Notes under the pieces: model-generated
The model's input: only the letters and a program-made list of their open reading frames with translations
Database searches by the model: none
What the model was told of the DNA's origin: nothing
DNA from: CAYYWP01 sp050176585
Lineage (GTDB): Bacteria > Desulfobacterota > Binatia > HRBIN30 > CADEER01
Length of the DNA: 64,000 bases
Assembly (NCBI GenBank): GCA_050176585.1
Contig: JBFXHX010000017.1
Span: forward strand, 25,810-89,809
Direction of reading: 5' to 3'
Made by a program: the position numbers and the translations under genes
Part shown: in pieces, positions 41,594 through 51,029 of the stretch
How the letters are laid out: each line of letters starts with the position of its first letter
Numbering within the stretch: position 1 is the first letter of the stretch

Positions 41594-44500
41594 ATGTTAC
41601 GCCGGTTCGCCATCATCCTCGCCGGTCTCGGCGCCGTCGCTCTCGCGATTGGAAGCGCGCTATTTTGGCTTCGTCATTCGGAGCTTGCTCACGCCTGGCT
41701 CATGGAGCGGGTACGCGCCGCGCTGGGTCCATCGGTGCGCGTCGCGCAAGCCGAGTTGGCGCTCTGGCCGTTGCCGCTGTCGGTGACACTCGACGGGGTC
41801 GCCATTCTCGCCGGCGATGGTTCCGTGGCCGCCAGCGCCGCGCACGTGCGCTGCCGGGTGCGAGTGCGGTCGCTCTTGATCGGCGAGCCCGCGCTCGCGG
41901 CAGCGACGATCGACGGCCTCGCGGCCACGATCACTCGCGATCAGGTCGGCCAATATCATCTGGGCGGTCGCCCGCTTGGCTCGCAGGATCGGAGCCCCTC
42001 CCGCCCCGGCCTGGATGCCGAAATGCCGCCCGTACGGGTGCGCCGGGGGGCGATCACCCTGCGCGATGATGCCGCGCCCGGGCGCCGGGTCGAGCTGCGC
42101 GAGGTCGACGTCGACGTGGAGCCCCTGCGCCCGGGAGCCCGCATCAGCGCCACCGCGTCCTCACCGCAGTGGGGGCGCGTGCGCGCCGTGCTGAGGCTCC
42201 AGCGGCTGCAGGACCTCGCCACGGCGCCGTTTCACATCGAAGCCGAAGCCGTCGACGCATCCGCGGAGGCGGTCCGGGAGTGGGCGCCGGCGCGGCTTGG
42301 AGATCTCGCCGCCGCTGGCCGACTCCGCGGAACTCTGGCAGCGCAGGGGCAAGTTGCGGCGGCCGAGGCTGCGCTGACGTTGCAACTGACCGAAGGAGCC
42401 CTGACCTGGCACGGCGTCGCAGCCCGCGCGCCCGTGCAGCTCTCGGGACAAGTGGCGTGGGCGCATGCGAAGCCCGCATCGTTCACCGCGGCGCTGAACG
42501 CGAGCCATGTCGAGCATCAATCGCTCGCGGCGGGGGACGTGCAGGCCACAATCGCGCTGGAGAATTCCACGCCGGTGCTCACCGGGGCGCGCTGGCGGGC
42601 GTGCGGCGGCGCTTGGCAACAGACCGGCCGCATCGTGCTGAGCGAACCGCCGCGCCTGCAGGGCGCGGTGATCGAGGTCGAAAACGCGGACGGGCAGGCG
42701 TTGCTCGCCGCGGTGAAAAGCCGGCTCGGCGAGAGCCTGCGCGCGCCCGTGCTCACCGGGCCCGTGCGCTTCAGGATGACCGCGGACGGCGTGCTCGGCG
42801 CCGAAATCGCCGCGCACGTTGAAGCCGCGCTGCCCAGCGGTTCCGTGACCTGGCCGCCTGCGCGGGCGCTCGCGCCGATATCGCTCTCCGCCGACGGCAC
42901 GTGGCGCCACGGTTCGATATCCCTCGACAACGGCCGCGCGAGCGCCGCACGGCTCGACGCGGCAGACATCGCCGCCCGCGCAGTCGAGGCGCGATTTACC
43001 TACGCCAAGGGCGCGCTAGCGCTGGCACCGCTGACCGCGAAAGCGTTCGGTGGCGCGTGGACCGCGGCGGGCACGCTCCCGTGGCGAGGCGGAACGCCGA
43101 GCGGCACGCTGCAGGCGCGCGGCGTCAACGCCGGCCAACTGGCGCGCGCCGTGTTGTCCGGCACCGATGCCGCCCCCGACGCAACCGGGACCGTCGACGC
43201 GACGGCGACGCTCACCGCGGATGGCGCCGGTGCGCTCGATGTACGGCTCACTTCTCCGACATTGAAGGTCGGGGACATCGAGATATACAAACCGGCCTCC
43301 GCTCGCGCGGCGCTGCGCAGCGCGGACGGACGCGTGCGCGTGGTGGACGGACACGCGGATCTCGGCAGTATTCGGGTGGGCGACGTGGCGGCACGCGCAC
43401 TGCACACGCGATTTGCCACAACTGGCGATGCGCTGCGCGTGGGGCCGCTCACCGCCAGCGCGCTCGGCGGCACCTGGACGCTCGACGCAACCGCGTCGCG
43501 CGCGGAGGTGAGCGGCGCGATACTGGCCCGCTCGGTCGACCTGAACGCCCTGGTCGCGGGCGGCGCGCCGCCCGCGATCCCGCCCGCGCGCGGCGACGTG
43601 CAGGCGCAGTTTCGCCGGCCGCGCGGTGGCGCGCTCGCTGCCACGGTAGACGCTACGCTCACGGACGGCCGCTTCCAGTGGCGCGGGCTGGCGATCGATG
43701 CGCCCGCGAGCGCGAATGGCGAGATTCAGCGCGACGGCGATTTGGTAATCCGCAATGCCTCGGCCAAAGCGGCGGCCGCGAGTTACGGTCCGTTGCACGG
43801 CACGGATGCGACGGCGCAGTTCGGCGTGCTGGAGAAGCAGCTGCACTTCACCAATCTCCGCTTCGCGTCGTGCGGCGGGCAGTGGCAGTATACCGGAACC
43901 GCCGGGCTGTCGCGGCCACACGCGCTGGGCGGAACGCTCGACATCACCGGAGCCGGCGGGCGCGCGCTGTTCAACATCATCGATGCCGGCGGGTCGCCCC
44001 TGGACATCGAGCGCGTGGATTTGCACGGCCAGTTCACCGCCGAGGTCATCAAAGATTGGCGGCCGACGCTAGTCGGGAGCGGACGCCTGGCCGTTCAAGG
44101 CGGCTCGCTCCCGTCCACCGGTTTCCTGACTGCGATACTGGAGAAGATCTCTCCCAGCCGCACAGCGACAGAGCAAGCGCAGCGCGCCAACGAGCTCATC
44201 GCCGCCAGCCAGACGTTCGCGATCGTCAATGGCGTTGTCCACACGGATGATTTGGCGGTCGACACGCACGACTTCAGCCTCACCGGCTTCGGCACGATCG
44301 GCTTGGATCAGCGCCTGGATCTCGACACGCGCGTGACCCTGACGGCGCGCGGCATCGGCGCCATGCTCGACCTCGGCGGACTGACGCTGCCCACCGGCGT
44401 ACTGCCCTCGCTGCCGCCGATCCCGATGCACATGGGCGGGACATTGGCCCACCCGGTGATTCGCGCGACCACGACCGGTCTGCCCGAAGCGACGGTCGGC

Positions 44501-44626
44501 TGGCTCGCGGACTCGCTGTTCGGCCTGCCCGGCCGGATCGGCGATTTCGTCGGCGGCTCATTGGACTCCATGTTCGACGCCGCCGGTGCGGAGCCGACAC
44601 CGGCAGCGACGGCCCCCCAGCAATAG
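41594..44626 (+). CDS. AsmA-like envelope protein
   Basis: 1010 residues from ATG 41594, which begins directly before the single N-terminal membrane anchor (FAIILAGLGAVALAIGSALF); the in-frame extension upstream to 41438 has no ribosome binding site. The rest is periplasmic: an AsmA N-terminal part (LGPSVRVAQAELALWPLPLS), many beta-strand repeats, and an AsmA C-terminal region (LVGSGRLAVQGGSLPSTGFL, GTIGLDQRLDLDTRVTL). AsmA, YhdP and TamB-like proteins form long hydrophobic grooves moving phospholipid between membranes. Followed by an Mla-type operon, consistent with lipid transport. Composition very Ala-rich. Confidence 0.85.
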   Translation: MLRRFAIILAGLGAVALAIGSALFWLRHSELAHAWLMERVRAALGPSVRVAQAELALWPLPLSVTLDGVAILAGDGSVAASAAHVRCRVRVRSLLIGEPALAAATIDGLAATITRDQVGQYHLGGRPLGSQDRSPSRPGLDAEMPPVRVRRGAITLRDDAAPGRRVELREVDVDVEPLRPGARISATASSPQWGRVRAVLRLQRLQDLATAPFHIEAEAVDASAEAVREWAPARLGDLAAAGRLRGTLAAQGQVAAAEAALTLQLTEGALTWHGVAARAPVQLSGQVAWAHAKPASFTAALNASHVEHQSLAAGDVQATIALENSTPVLTGARWRACGGAWQQTGRIVLSEPPRLQGAVIEVENADGQALLAAVKSRLGESLRAPVLTGPVRFRMTADGVLGAEIAAHVEAALPSGSVTWPPARALAPISLSADGTWRHGSISLDNGRASAARLDAADIAARAVEARFTYAKGALALAPLTAKAFGGAWTAAGTLPWRGGTPSGTLQARGVNAGQLARAVLSGTDAAPDATGTVDATATLTADGAGALDVRLTSPTLKVGDIEIYKPASARAALRSADGRVRVVDGHADLGSIRVGDVAARALHTRFATTGDALRVGPLTASALGGTWTLDATASRAEVSGAILARSVDLNALVAGGAPPAIPPARGDVQAQFRRPRGGALAATVDATLTDGRFQWRGLAIDAPASANGEIQRDGDLVIRNASAKAAAASYGPLHGTDATAQFGVLEKQLHFTNLRFASCGGQWQYTGTAGLSRPHALGGTLDITGAGGRALFNIIDAGGSPLDIERVDLHGQFTAEVIKDWRPTLVGSGRLAVQGGSLPSTGFLTAILEKISPSRTATEQAQRANELIAASQTFAIVNGVVHTDDLAVDTHDFSLTGFGTIGLDQRLDLDTRVTLTARGIGAMLDLGGLTLPTGVLPSLPPIPMHMGGTLAHPVIRATTTGLPEATVGWLADSLFGLPGRIGDFVGGSLDSMFDAAGAEPTPAATAPQQ

Positions 44627-44783
44627 GGCGTTAGCGCGCCCGCCAGGGGACAGCAGCGGGACGGGTGGGGTCGCGACAGTCAATAGCCTGAATAGCGTCC
44701 GCCGCAGCGTAGTTCCGCAGTTGCGTGCCGTTCCTGCGCCGTGGACGCTCAATGGCCGCCGTGGTAGGCGTGCTCCCGCGCGC

Positions 44784-45911
44784 ATGACGACCGCGGACTT
44801 CAGTGTAGCGCGCCCGACGCAAGGCGAATTGCTCGTGCGCTTGTCCGGTGCCTGGCAGATGTCGGGCCGCCTGCCCGATGCCGCGGAAATCGAGCATGCC
44901 CTCGCCAGCGACGGGACTCGCCGGATCGCATTCGACGCCACCGATCTGGGCGCGTGGGACACCGGGTTGCTGGTCTTCCTCAGCCGGATCGCCGACACCG
45001 CGGCGAAGCGCGGCATACCGATGGACCGCTCGGGGTTGCCAACCGGGGTGCAGCGCCTGCTGGCGCTGTCGGAAGCGGTGCCCGAGCGGTCGGGCGCGCG
45101 CAGCACGAGTGCGCCGCCGACGTTCCTGGCGCGCGTGGGCCGCGCGGCATTGAACGGCGCCGAGTCGGCGCGCGCGTTCGTCGGCTTCATCGGCCAGCTG
45201 ACCCTCGCCTTCGGCGCGCTGATCCGCCGGCGGGCGCGTTTTCGGTGGTCGGACCTCCTCTTGTTCGTGCAACAGGCCAGCGCTGACGCGCTGCCGATCG
45301 TGACGCTGATCAGCTTCCTGGTCGGCGTCATCTTGTCGTTCGTGGGCGCGATCCAATTGGAGAAGTTCGGCGCGTCCATTTACGTAGCCGACCTGGTCGG
45401 GATCGGCATCGTCCACGACATGGGCGCGCTGATGACCGGCATCATTATGGCGGGGCGCACGGGGGCCGCTTTCGCCGCGCAGCTCGGCACGATGAAGGTC
45501 ACACAGGAGATCGACGCGCTCACCACTATGGGCATCGATCCGCTCGAGTTTCTCGTCCTGCCGCGCGCCGTCGCGCTCAGCCTCATGATGCCGCTGCTCT
45601 GTCTGTACGCGGATCTGGTCGGCATTCTCGGCGGCGCGGTCATCGCCGCCGGCATGTTGGGCATCGGCCCACCAGTGTATTTTGGCGAGCTCTTCCAGGC
45701 CGTGCGCCTCAGCGACTTGTTCGGCGGCGTGTTCAAAGCCGCCGTGTACGGGGTCTTGATCGCCGTCGCGGGCTGTCTCCGCGGCATGCAGTCGGGCAAC
45801 AGCGCGTCCGCGGTGGGCGACGCCGCGACGTCGGCGGTGGTGACCGGGATCGTGCTGATCGTCAGCGCCTGCGGCGTGTTCGCGGTCGTCTTCTACGTGC
45901 TGGGCATCTGA
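44784..45911 (+). CDS. mlaE: MlaE-family permease with N-terminal STAS (MlaB-like) domain
   Basis: 375 residues. ATG 44784. Residues 1-100 form a STAS-like domain (LLVRLSGAWQMSGRLPDAAE, RRIAFDATDLGAWDTGLLVF), equivalent to the separate MlaB in E. coli. Residues 130-375 are the permease: VTLISFLVGVILSFVGAIQL, GALMTGIIMAGRTGAAFAAQ, LGTMKVTQEIDALTTMGIDP, then further helices. The next genes encode the ATPase, the MCE protein and a lipoprotein. With them it shuttles phospholipid or another lipid between inner and outer membranes. Confidence 0.92.
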   Translation: MTTADFSVARPTQGELLVRLSGAWQMSGRLPDAAEIEHALASDGTRRIAFDATDLGAWDTGLLVFLSRIADTAAKRGIPMDRSGLPTGVQRLLALSEAVPERSGARSTSAPPTFLARVGRAALNGAESARAFVGFIGQLTLAFGALIRRRARFRWSDLLLFVQQASADALPIVTLISFLVGVILSFVGAIQLEKFGASIYVADLVGIGIVHDMGALMTGIIMAGRTGAAFAAQLGTMKVTQEIDALTTMGIDPLEFLVLPRAVALSLMMPLLCLYADLVGILGGAVIAAGMLGIGPPVYFGELFQAVRLSDLFGGVFKAAVYGVLIAVAGCLRGMQSGNSASAVGDAATSAVVTGIVLIVSACGVFAVVFYVLGI

Positions 45912-46718
45912 ATGGTGAACCCGACGAACGGCAACGCATCCGCACCATCCCGCCCGCGCATCGAGGTCCGGGACCTGACGATGGCCTTCGGCAACTTCAT
46001 GCTGATGCGGGACCTCAACTTCACCGTCAACGAGGGCGATGTGTTCATCATCATGGGCGCCAGCGGGTGCGGCAAGAGCACGCTGTTGCGGCATCTGATC
46101 GGCCTGCTCGAGCCCGCCAAGGGAGACATCCTGTACGACGGCGCGAGCTTCACCGCCGCGCCGCCAGAGCAGCGCGAGCGCATGCTTCGCCGTTTCGGCA
46201 TCCTGTATCAGAGCGGCGCGCTGTTCAGCTCATTGACGCTCGCCGAAAATATCGCCCTGCCGCTGGGCGAGTTCACGGATCTGGCACCCGACGAGATCCG
46301 CGCCGTCGCATCCTTGAAGCTCGCCTTGGTCGGGCTCAAAGGCTTCGAGGATTTCTATCCATCACAGATCTCGGGGGGCATGCAGAAGCGCGCCGGCCTG
46401 GCGCGGGCCATGGCACTCGATCCCGACATCCTGTTCTTCGATGAGCCCTCGGCCGGACTCGACCCGATTAGCTCGCGGTTGCTCGATGATCTCATTCTGG
46501 AACTGCGCGACAGCCTCGGTACCACCATAGTGGTCGTCACCCACGAGCTGGCCAGCATCTTCGCGATCGGCAACAACTGCATCTTCCTCGACGTCGAAAC
46601 CCGCACCGCCATCGCGCATGGCGAGCCCCGCCAACTGCGCGACCATTCCGATCAATCCGCCGTGCGGCGGTTCCTGACCCGGGGCGATGATCACGCGGAG
46701 GAAGTGCACTATGGGTAA
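45912..46718 (+). CDS. mlaF: MlaF-family lipid-transport ATPase
   Basis: 268 residues; ATG immediately follows the mlaE TGA. Walker A GASGCGKSTLL, Q-loop ILYQSGALF, signature ISGGMQKRAGLARAMALDPD, Walker B ILFFDEPSAGLD, H-loop VTHELASI. The ISGGMQKR signature is diagnostic of MlaF. The C-terminal ~25 residues form the MlaB-contacting tail. It drives the STAS-MlaE permease. Its last 8 bases overlap the MCE gene. Confidence 0.95.
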   Translation: MVNPTNGNASAPSRPRIEVRDLTMAFGNFMLMRDLNFTVNEGDVFIIMGASGCGKSTLLRHLIGLLEPAKGDILYDGASFTAAPPEQRERMLRRFGILYQSGALFSSLTLAENIALPLGEFTDLAPDEIRAVASLKLALVGLKGFEDFYPSQISGGMQKRAGLARAMALDPDILFFDEPSAGLDPISSRLLDDLILELRDSLGTTIVVVTHELASIFAIGNNCIFLDVETRTAIAHGEPRQLRDHSDQSAVRRFLTRGDDHAEEVHYG

Positions 46719-47676
46719 GAAGCCGAATCCCGCCGCCGTCGGAGCATTCGTGCTCGGCGCAATCGCCCTGGTGGTGGTCGGGGTCGTCGCGTTTGGCTCG
46801 GGGCAGTACTTCAAGAAGACCAACCAGTGGGTGCTCTACTTCCCCGGCTCGGTGAATGGTCTCAACGTCGGGGCGCCGGTGAAGTTTCGCGGCGTGGAAT
46901 TCGGTCGGGTGACGAACATCGAGCTGGTCTTCACGCCCAACAATCCGGACCACCAGGTGAACATCCCGGTGTACGTCGAAACCGACCCGAGCAAGATCAC
47001 GTTCGAGGGTACGACGCTGCGCATGGGCGACACGAAGACCGCCCAGGCGCTCGTCGAGCGGGGGCTGCGCGCTCAGCTGCAACCCTCGAGCTTGGTGACC
47101 GGGTTGCTCTTCGTGCAGATCGACTTCTTCCCCGACACTCCCGTCAGGTATGTGCTTCCGCAGCCGTCGCTACCGCCCGAGATCCCCACCGTGCCGACCA
47201 CGCTCGAGGAAGCATCGAGCGTGGTGAAGGAGATCATCGGGGAGCTGCGGAACATCCAACTCGGCCCGATGATCGAGCAAGTTTCGGCCGCCTTCAACGG
47301 CCTCAACCAGCTCATCAACTCACCGGAAATGAAAAAAGCCGTCGAGCGCCTGCCCGAGGTCGCGCACAACCTGAACAGCGCACTGTCGAGCGCGAACGGG
47401 CTCCTCGCCCGGCTCGACGGTCACGTCGGCCCGTTCTCGCGCCGACTGGATACGACGCTCGTGCGCACACAGCAGACGCTCGGCGCAGTGGAGAAAGCGG
47501 CGGGTGCGGCGAACACGATCATCGAGCCCGGCTCGCCGCTCGACCACGACCTGCGCAGCGCGCTGGTCGAAATCGCCAATGCGGCGCGCTCGGTCCAACA
47601 GCTCGCGGATTACCTGGAGCGCAACCCGAGCGCCCTGTTGTACGGCAAACCCGCTCCGGAAGGGAACGAGCAATGA
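46711..47676 (+). CDS. mlaD: MCE-domain protein, MlaD-like
   Basis: 321 residues from ATG 46711, with GGAGGAAG upstream. N-terminal anchor (AVGAFVLGAIALVVVGVVAF), one MCE domain (residues 38-140: LYFPGSVNGLNVGAPVKFRG, VEFGRVTNIELVF, GLRAQLQPSSLVTGLLFVQID), and a C-terminal helical part of about 170 residues with coiled coils. Longer than E. coli MlaD (183), closer to PqiB-like/longer single-MCE proteins. Forms a hexameric ring for lipid transfer. Its TGA overlaps the lipoprotein start as ATGA. Confidence 0.92.
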   Translation: MGKKPNPAAVGAFVLGAIALVVVGVVAFGSGQYFKKTNQWVLYFPGSVNGLNVGAPVKFRGVEFGRVTNIELVFTPNNPDHQVNIPVYVETDPSKITFEGTTLRMGDTKTAQALVERGLRAQLQPSSLVTGLLFVQIDFFPDTPVRYVLPQPSLPPEIPTVPTTLEEASSVVKEIIGELRNIQLGPMIEQVSAAFNGLNQLINSPEMKKAVERLPEVAHNLNSALSSANGLLARLDGHVGPFSRRLDTTLVRTQQTLGAVEKAAGAANTIIEPGSPLDHDLRSALVEIANAARSVQQLADYLERNPSALLYGKPAPEGNEQ

Positions 47677-48254
47677 GCATGACAAGAGCGCTCTGCCTGC
47701 TGCTCGCCGCCGCGGCTGTGACCGGGTGCAGCCTGTTGCGCGGTCCGACAGAGACGCCGACCCGCTTTTACGTGCTCACGGGAACGGTCGCGCCGGCGCC
47801 CGCGCGTTCGCCGCTCGCTATCGGCCTGGGGCCGATTGCGTTTCCCGCGTATCTGGAGCGACCGGAGTTCGCCTCGCGGGTCGAAACCAACGAGTTTGCT
47901 TACAGCCAGACCGCGCGCTGGGCCGAACCGCTGAAGCAGAACTTCACGCGGGTGCTGGCGGCGGACCTCGTCGGCCTGCTGGGGACCCAGCGAGTGCTGA
48001 TCTACCCGTGGTACCGCTCGCTCACGCCCGACTATGCAATTGCGATAGATGTCACGCGCTTCGAACCGCAGCCCGGCGGCCAGGTCGCCTTGACCGCCCG
48101 CTGGGTGGTCACCGGCAGCGATCGACAGCTGGTGGCCTCCGAGGTCGCAGAGCTCACGCAGCGAGGCGGTCCACCGGAACAGACCGCGGCCGCGATGAGC
48201 GCGTTGATCGGCGATCTGGCTCAGCAGATCGCGGCCTCGATTCCGGCCCGTTGA
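47673..48254 (+). CDS. PqiC-like ABC-type transport auxiliary lipoprotein
   Basis: 193 residues. Signal peptide with lipobox AAVTGC (Cys at about 19), then RFYVLTGTVAPAPARSPLAI, GLGPIAFPAYLERPEFASRV, RWAEPLKQNFTRVLAADLVG, VLIYPWYRSLTPDYAIAIDV: the PqiC/YmbA family. These outer-membrane lipoproteins act with MCE systems. Last gene of the operon STAS-MlaE, MlaF, MlaD, lipoprotein. No periplasmic MlaC-like carrier and no MlaA is present. Confidence 0.88.
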   Translation: MSMTRALCLLLAAAAVTGCSLLRGPTETPTRFYVLTGTVAPAPARSPLAIGLGPIAFPAYLERPEFASRVETNEFAYSQTARWAEPLKQNFTRVLAADLVGLLGTQRVLIYPWYRSLTPDYAIAIDVTRFEPQPGGQVALTARWVVTGSDRQLVASEVAELTQRGGPPEQTAAAMSALIGDLAQQIAASIPAR

Positions 48255-48283
48255 TCGAGTGTTCGCTTCGCCACCGCGCGCGC

Positions 48284-48555
48284 TTACCGCCTGGGCGTCG
48301 GCGTGCGGGTTGCATTCGGCGTCCCCGTCGACAGCGGGGGGGATGCAGTTGTCGTAGTGCGGCTATGCGGGCACGCACGCGGGGATCGGCGGGAACGGAC
48401 CCCGGAGCTCGGGCTTCAGCTTCCCGGTGATACACGTCTGCAGATCGCCATTCGGGCAACAGGCCCTTTGGTGCCGTTTAGGCAGATCACGCTGCCGTCA
48501 GTCGCGAGCGCGCCGAGCCTGGCCGCTTCGCAGCCCACGACGTACGCGTCCCGTC
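48284..48555 (-). pseudogene. Remnant of Cys-containing secreted protein with Thr/Pro-rich tail
   Basis: Directly after the stop of the pentapeptide pseudogene, the minus strand continues with protein-like pieces in shifting frames: DAYVVGCEAARLGALATDGS followed by VICLNGTKG, then CCPNGDLQTCITGKLKPELR and GPFPPIPACVPA, and finally a Thr/Pro-rich tail ending TRTPTPRR at a TAA (48286-48284). No single frame is open. The tail style equals that of intact secreted proteins in the window. It may be the far end of the same broken gene. Confidence 0.45.
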
Positions 48556-49237
48556 TTACTCGGTGAAATTCCAGATGCCCGGCACGGCCGAGACTGCCGC
48601 ATTGCTCAGCGTCACCCCGGTCACGCCGATCGCGTTCGAGAATCCGCGCCCTGTAGATAGCTGTCGTCGAACTCGGCGCCGGTCAGCGTCGCGCCATTGA
48701 ACACCGTGTTTACCAGCTGGACCTTGTTGAACACCGCGTTGTTCAACGTGCCGCTGAACCGCGCGCCCGCACACAGCGTTGCTCGAGTTGGCGGAATCGA
48801 GCCCCGCGCGGGTGAGATTGGTGGCGGCCGCCGCACCGTACAAATGCGCCCCGGTGAGATCGACCGAGCGCAGATCGGCTCGGCCGGATCCACGTCGGTC
48901 ATGAACGCACTGCGCAGCGTGGCGGCACCTCCTTCGGGACCGGCTTGCACGCCGAGGCTGGCGCCGCGCAGCTTTGCCTCGTGCAGGTTTGCGAACTTGA
49001 AGTTCGCGCCGACCAGGTTGAATCCCGGAGTGATGCCGGCGATCACGGCCCGGGTGAGGTTCGCCCAGGCGAAACGCGCGCCGGCAATCTTCGCATTGGT
49101 CAGGTTCTCGCGCGCGTCAGATCGGCACTATCAGCACGCGGATTATCGAACACGCTGCCAAAGTCGACTCCTTCGAGCACCGCGTTGCACAAGTCCGCGT
49201 CCATGAAGTGCGCGCCCGGAATGAATAGAGCCCTCAC
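48556..49237 (-). pseudogene. Pentapeptide-repeat protein, multiply frameshifted
   Basis: On the minus strand a pentapeptide-repeat protein can be followed from GTG 49237 to TAA 48556-48558 only by changing frame about four times: near 49110 (after ADLTRAR, resuming ENLTNAKIAGARFAWANLTR), near 48880 (resuming ADLRSVDLTGAHLYG), near 48770 (resuming CAGARFSGTLNNAVF) and near 48650 (ADF-SNAIGVTGVTLSNAAV). Repeats of the A(N/D)LXX type (FNLVGANFKFANLHEAKLRG) give a right-handed beta-helix. About 225 residues when patched. The clustered indels against long intact neighbours suggest decay. Confidence 0.7.
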
Positions 49238-49538
49238 TCTCGCATCTGTGCTGCGCCTGGCCGAGCATCATCGCTGAGCCGGGATGCCTTGTTGCTGCGA
49301 TTCGATGACGCCGAGATCGGCAATCGATCACGCTGCCCCGATGGCGAATGCGTACCCAGTCGCATGAGCATTGTCCACGTTATTCTCGCGGGTGCCTTCT
49401 GCCGCGTAGCGAAGGGTGCTCGACGGGACTGAGCCTCGGAGCTGCGGCTCGGCTGCTTTCAGCGCACGTGCGCTATGCGCTCTGCTACGCCCACCTGTAC
49501 GCGGCGGGTGACCGTGCGAGCGCATGACCGGCGTGCTG
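49238..49538. other. 301-base intergenic region, no gene seen
   Basis: Between the pentapeptide pseudogene and the lipoprotein gene. It contains short open frames on both strands without recognisable protein. It may include eroded 5' sequence of the pseudogene. Confidence 0.35.
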
Positions 49539-51029
49539 CTACTCACCCAACCTGAGGATCACCGCGACGTCGCCTGCCAGCGTGTTGGCGGCGGGAACCG
49601 GTAATACGAACGTCCCGCTCTGACCGTCCCGCCAGGCGAGACAGGAAAAGTTCACCCCGGCATGCGACAGGCTCACCAGCGGTGCGCCGCCCTCGCTTAG
49701 AATTTCCGCCGTGCCGGTCGCGGTCGTCAGCACCGCCTGGAATTGCAAGGTGAAGGTCGCGGCGGCGCAATCGGCGGCGCTGGAGCCCACCGGCAACTGC
49801 ACGAGCGCGACATCGGCGCGCAACGACGCCGCCCCGGCACCCGCGGAAATGCCAAGCCCGGTGTCGACCATGATGCGCGACATCCCGTCCACGGCTTGGG
49901 TCGCGCGCACGTCGTGCGCCGTGCTGCCTCCGCAGTCGAGCGTGCCGTCGCTGCCGCGCGCCAGGATCTTCGCGCACACAGTCGAGCCATCGGCTAACGG
50001 AATGCCCAACCGCGCGTCCTCGCGCAGCGTGAGCCCATGCACGTTGCCGCCCAGGTCGGGCCCGGCACAGAGCCGCAACGGGTCGGCCGCCCAGGGATCG
50101 CGGGACACGTCCGACGGAGCAGTGCTGACGAGCACGGCGCTTTGATCGGGGCGCCCGATCGTGAAGACGCGTTCGCCGAGCCCGTCGCCGCATCCGAATG
50201 GCGTATCGCCTTCGATGCGCACGACGATCTCGCGAACCGCGCTGACGTTGCCGCGCAGGTCGCGCACGCGCGCGGCGACGACGGTATCGCCGGGCGCGAA
50301 GCCCCACGGGCGGGCGATCGGCAGGCAGTACTGGAGGTCCGACCGCGCGTCGGTGAAGTTGTACACGGCCCCGAGATCGCGCGTGCACGCCGCGGCCGCG
50401 TTGCGCCCGAGCGGGTTGCCAGTGCCGTCGTTTACGCGGCAGCCGAGGTCCGCAATAGCGGCCAGGACCTCCGGGTCCTCGGAAAAGTGCGGCGGGTTCA
50501 CCGCCGGAACCCCGCCGATCAGCGGAGGCTGTTGATCGCACACGGCGAGGCTGCCGTCGCCGAGCGGTCGCGAGACGAGGAATTCGATCCCGACGGGGGC
50601 TCCGTCCGGGTCGTAGGCGCTGACATTCAGCGGCGCGCCTCCGCGTTCGGCCTCCACGAACAGGACCATCCCCTGCCCCTGTGCCCGCGTGTAAATCGGG
50701 CGCCCCTCGGCATCGAATCCGCCCGGCGTTTGGACCGCGTCGTCGGGTCGTGCCACGCCGAACGCAACGATCGCAGGAGGGGCCAGGGTCGCGGTCCGGG
50801 TGGGTGTCGCGGTCGCGGTCGCCACACTGGTGGACGACTGTGTCGCTGTCGACGGCGCGGTCCCGGTCGCAGTAGCCGCCGGCGGCGCAGCCGTTTCGGT
50901 GGGCGTGGAGCTGACGGTCGTCCCGGTCGGCGTCGGCAGCCCCGGCCGTGCCTCGGCGTCGCCGCAACCGGACGCCGCGATCAGTGCGGCACACACTCCG
51001 ACCGCCACGCGAACTCGCCGCACCGACAT
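49539..51029 (-). CDS. Lipoprotein with Thr/Ala/Pro-rich linker, function unknown
   Basis: 496 residues from ATG 51029. Signal peptide MSVRRVRVAVGVCAALIAAS with lipobox ASGC; residues about 28-85 are a TPTGT/TATAT linker; residues 90-496 are a Cys-containing globular region (about ten Cys) with RPIYTRAQGQGMVLFVEAER, VCDQQPPLIGGVPAVNPPHF, NFTDARSDLQYCLPIARPWG and DTPFGCGDGLGERVF. A beta-rich extracellular protein is likely. I recognise no family. Divergent from the GST gene. Confidence 0.7.
   Translation of the reverse strand: MSVRRVRVAVGVCAALIAASGCGDAEARPGLPTPTGTTVSSTPTETAAPPAATATGTAPSTATQSSTSVATATATPTRTATLAPPAIVAFGVARPDDAVQTPGGFDAEGRPIYTRAQGQGMVLFVEAERGGAPLNVSAYDPDGAPVGIEFLVSRPLGDGSLAVCDQQPPLIGGVPAVNPPHFSEDPEVLAAIADLGCRVNDGTGNPLGRNAAAACTRDLGAVYNFTDARSDLQYCLPIARPWGFAPGDTVVAARVRDLRGNVSAVREIVVRIEGDTPFGCGDGLGERVFTIGRPDQSAVLVSTAPSDVSRDPWAADPLRLCAGPDLGGNVHGLTLREDARLGIPLADGSTVCAKILARGSDGTLDCGGSTAHDVRATQAVDGMSRIMVDTGLGISAGAGAASLRADVALVQLPVGSSAADCAAATFTLQFQAVLTTATGTAEILSEGGAPLVSLSHAGVNFSCLAWRDGQSGTFVLPVPAANTLAGDVAVILRLGE

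Noticed and set aside
44631..46094. Minus-strand frame of 487 codons rich in His, Asp and Gln
   Set aside because: Antisense to mlaE and mlaF. The composition follows from complementing their codons.
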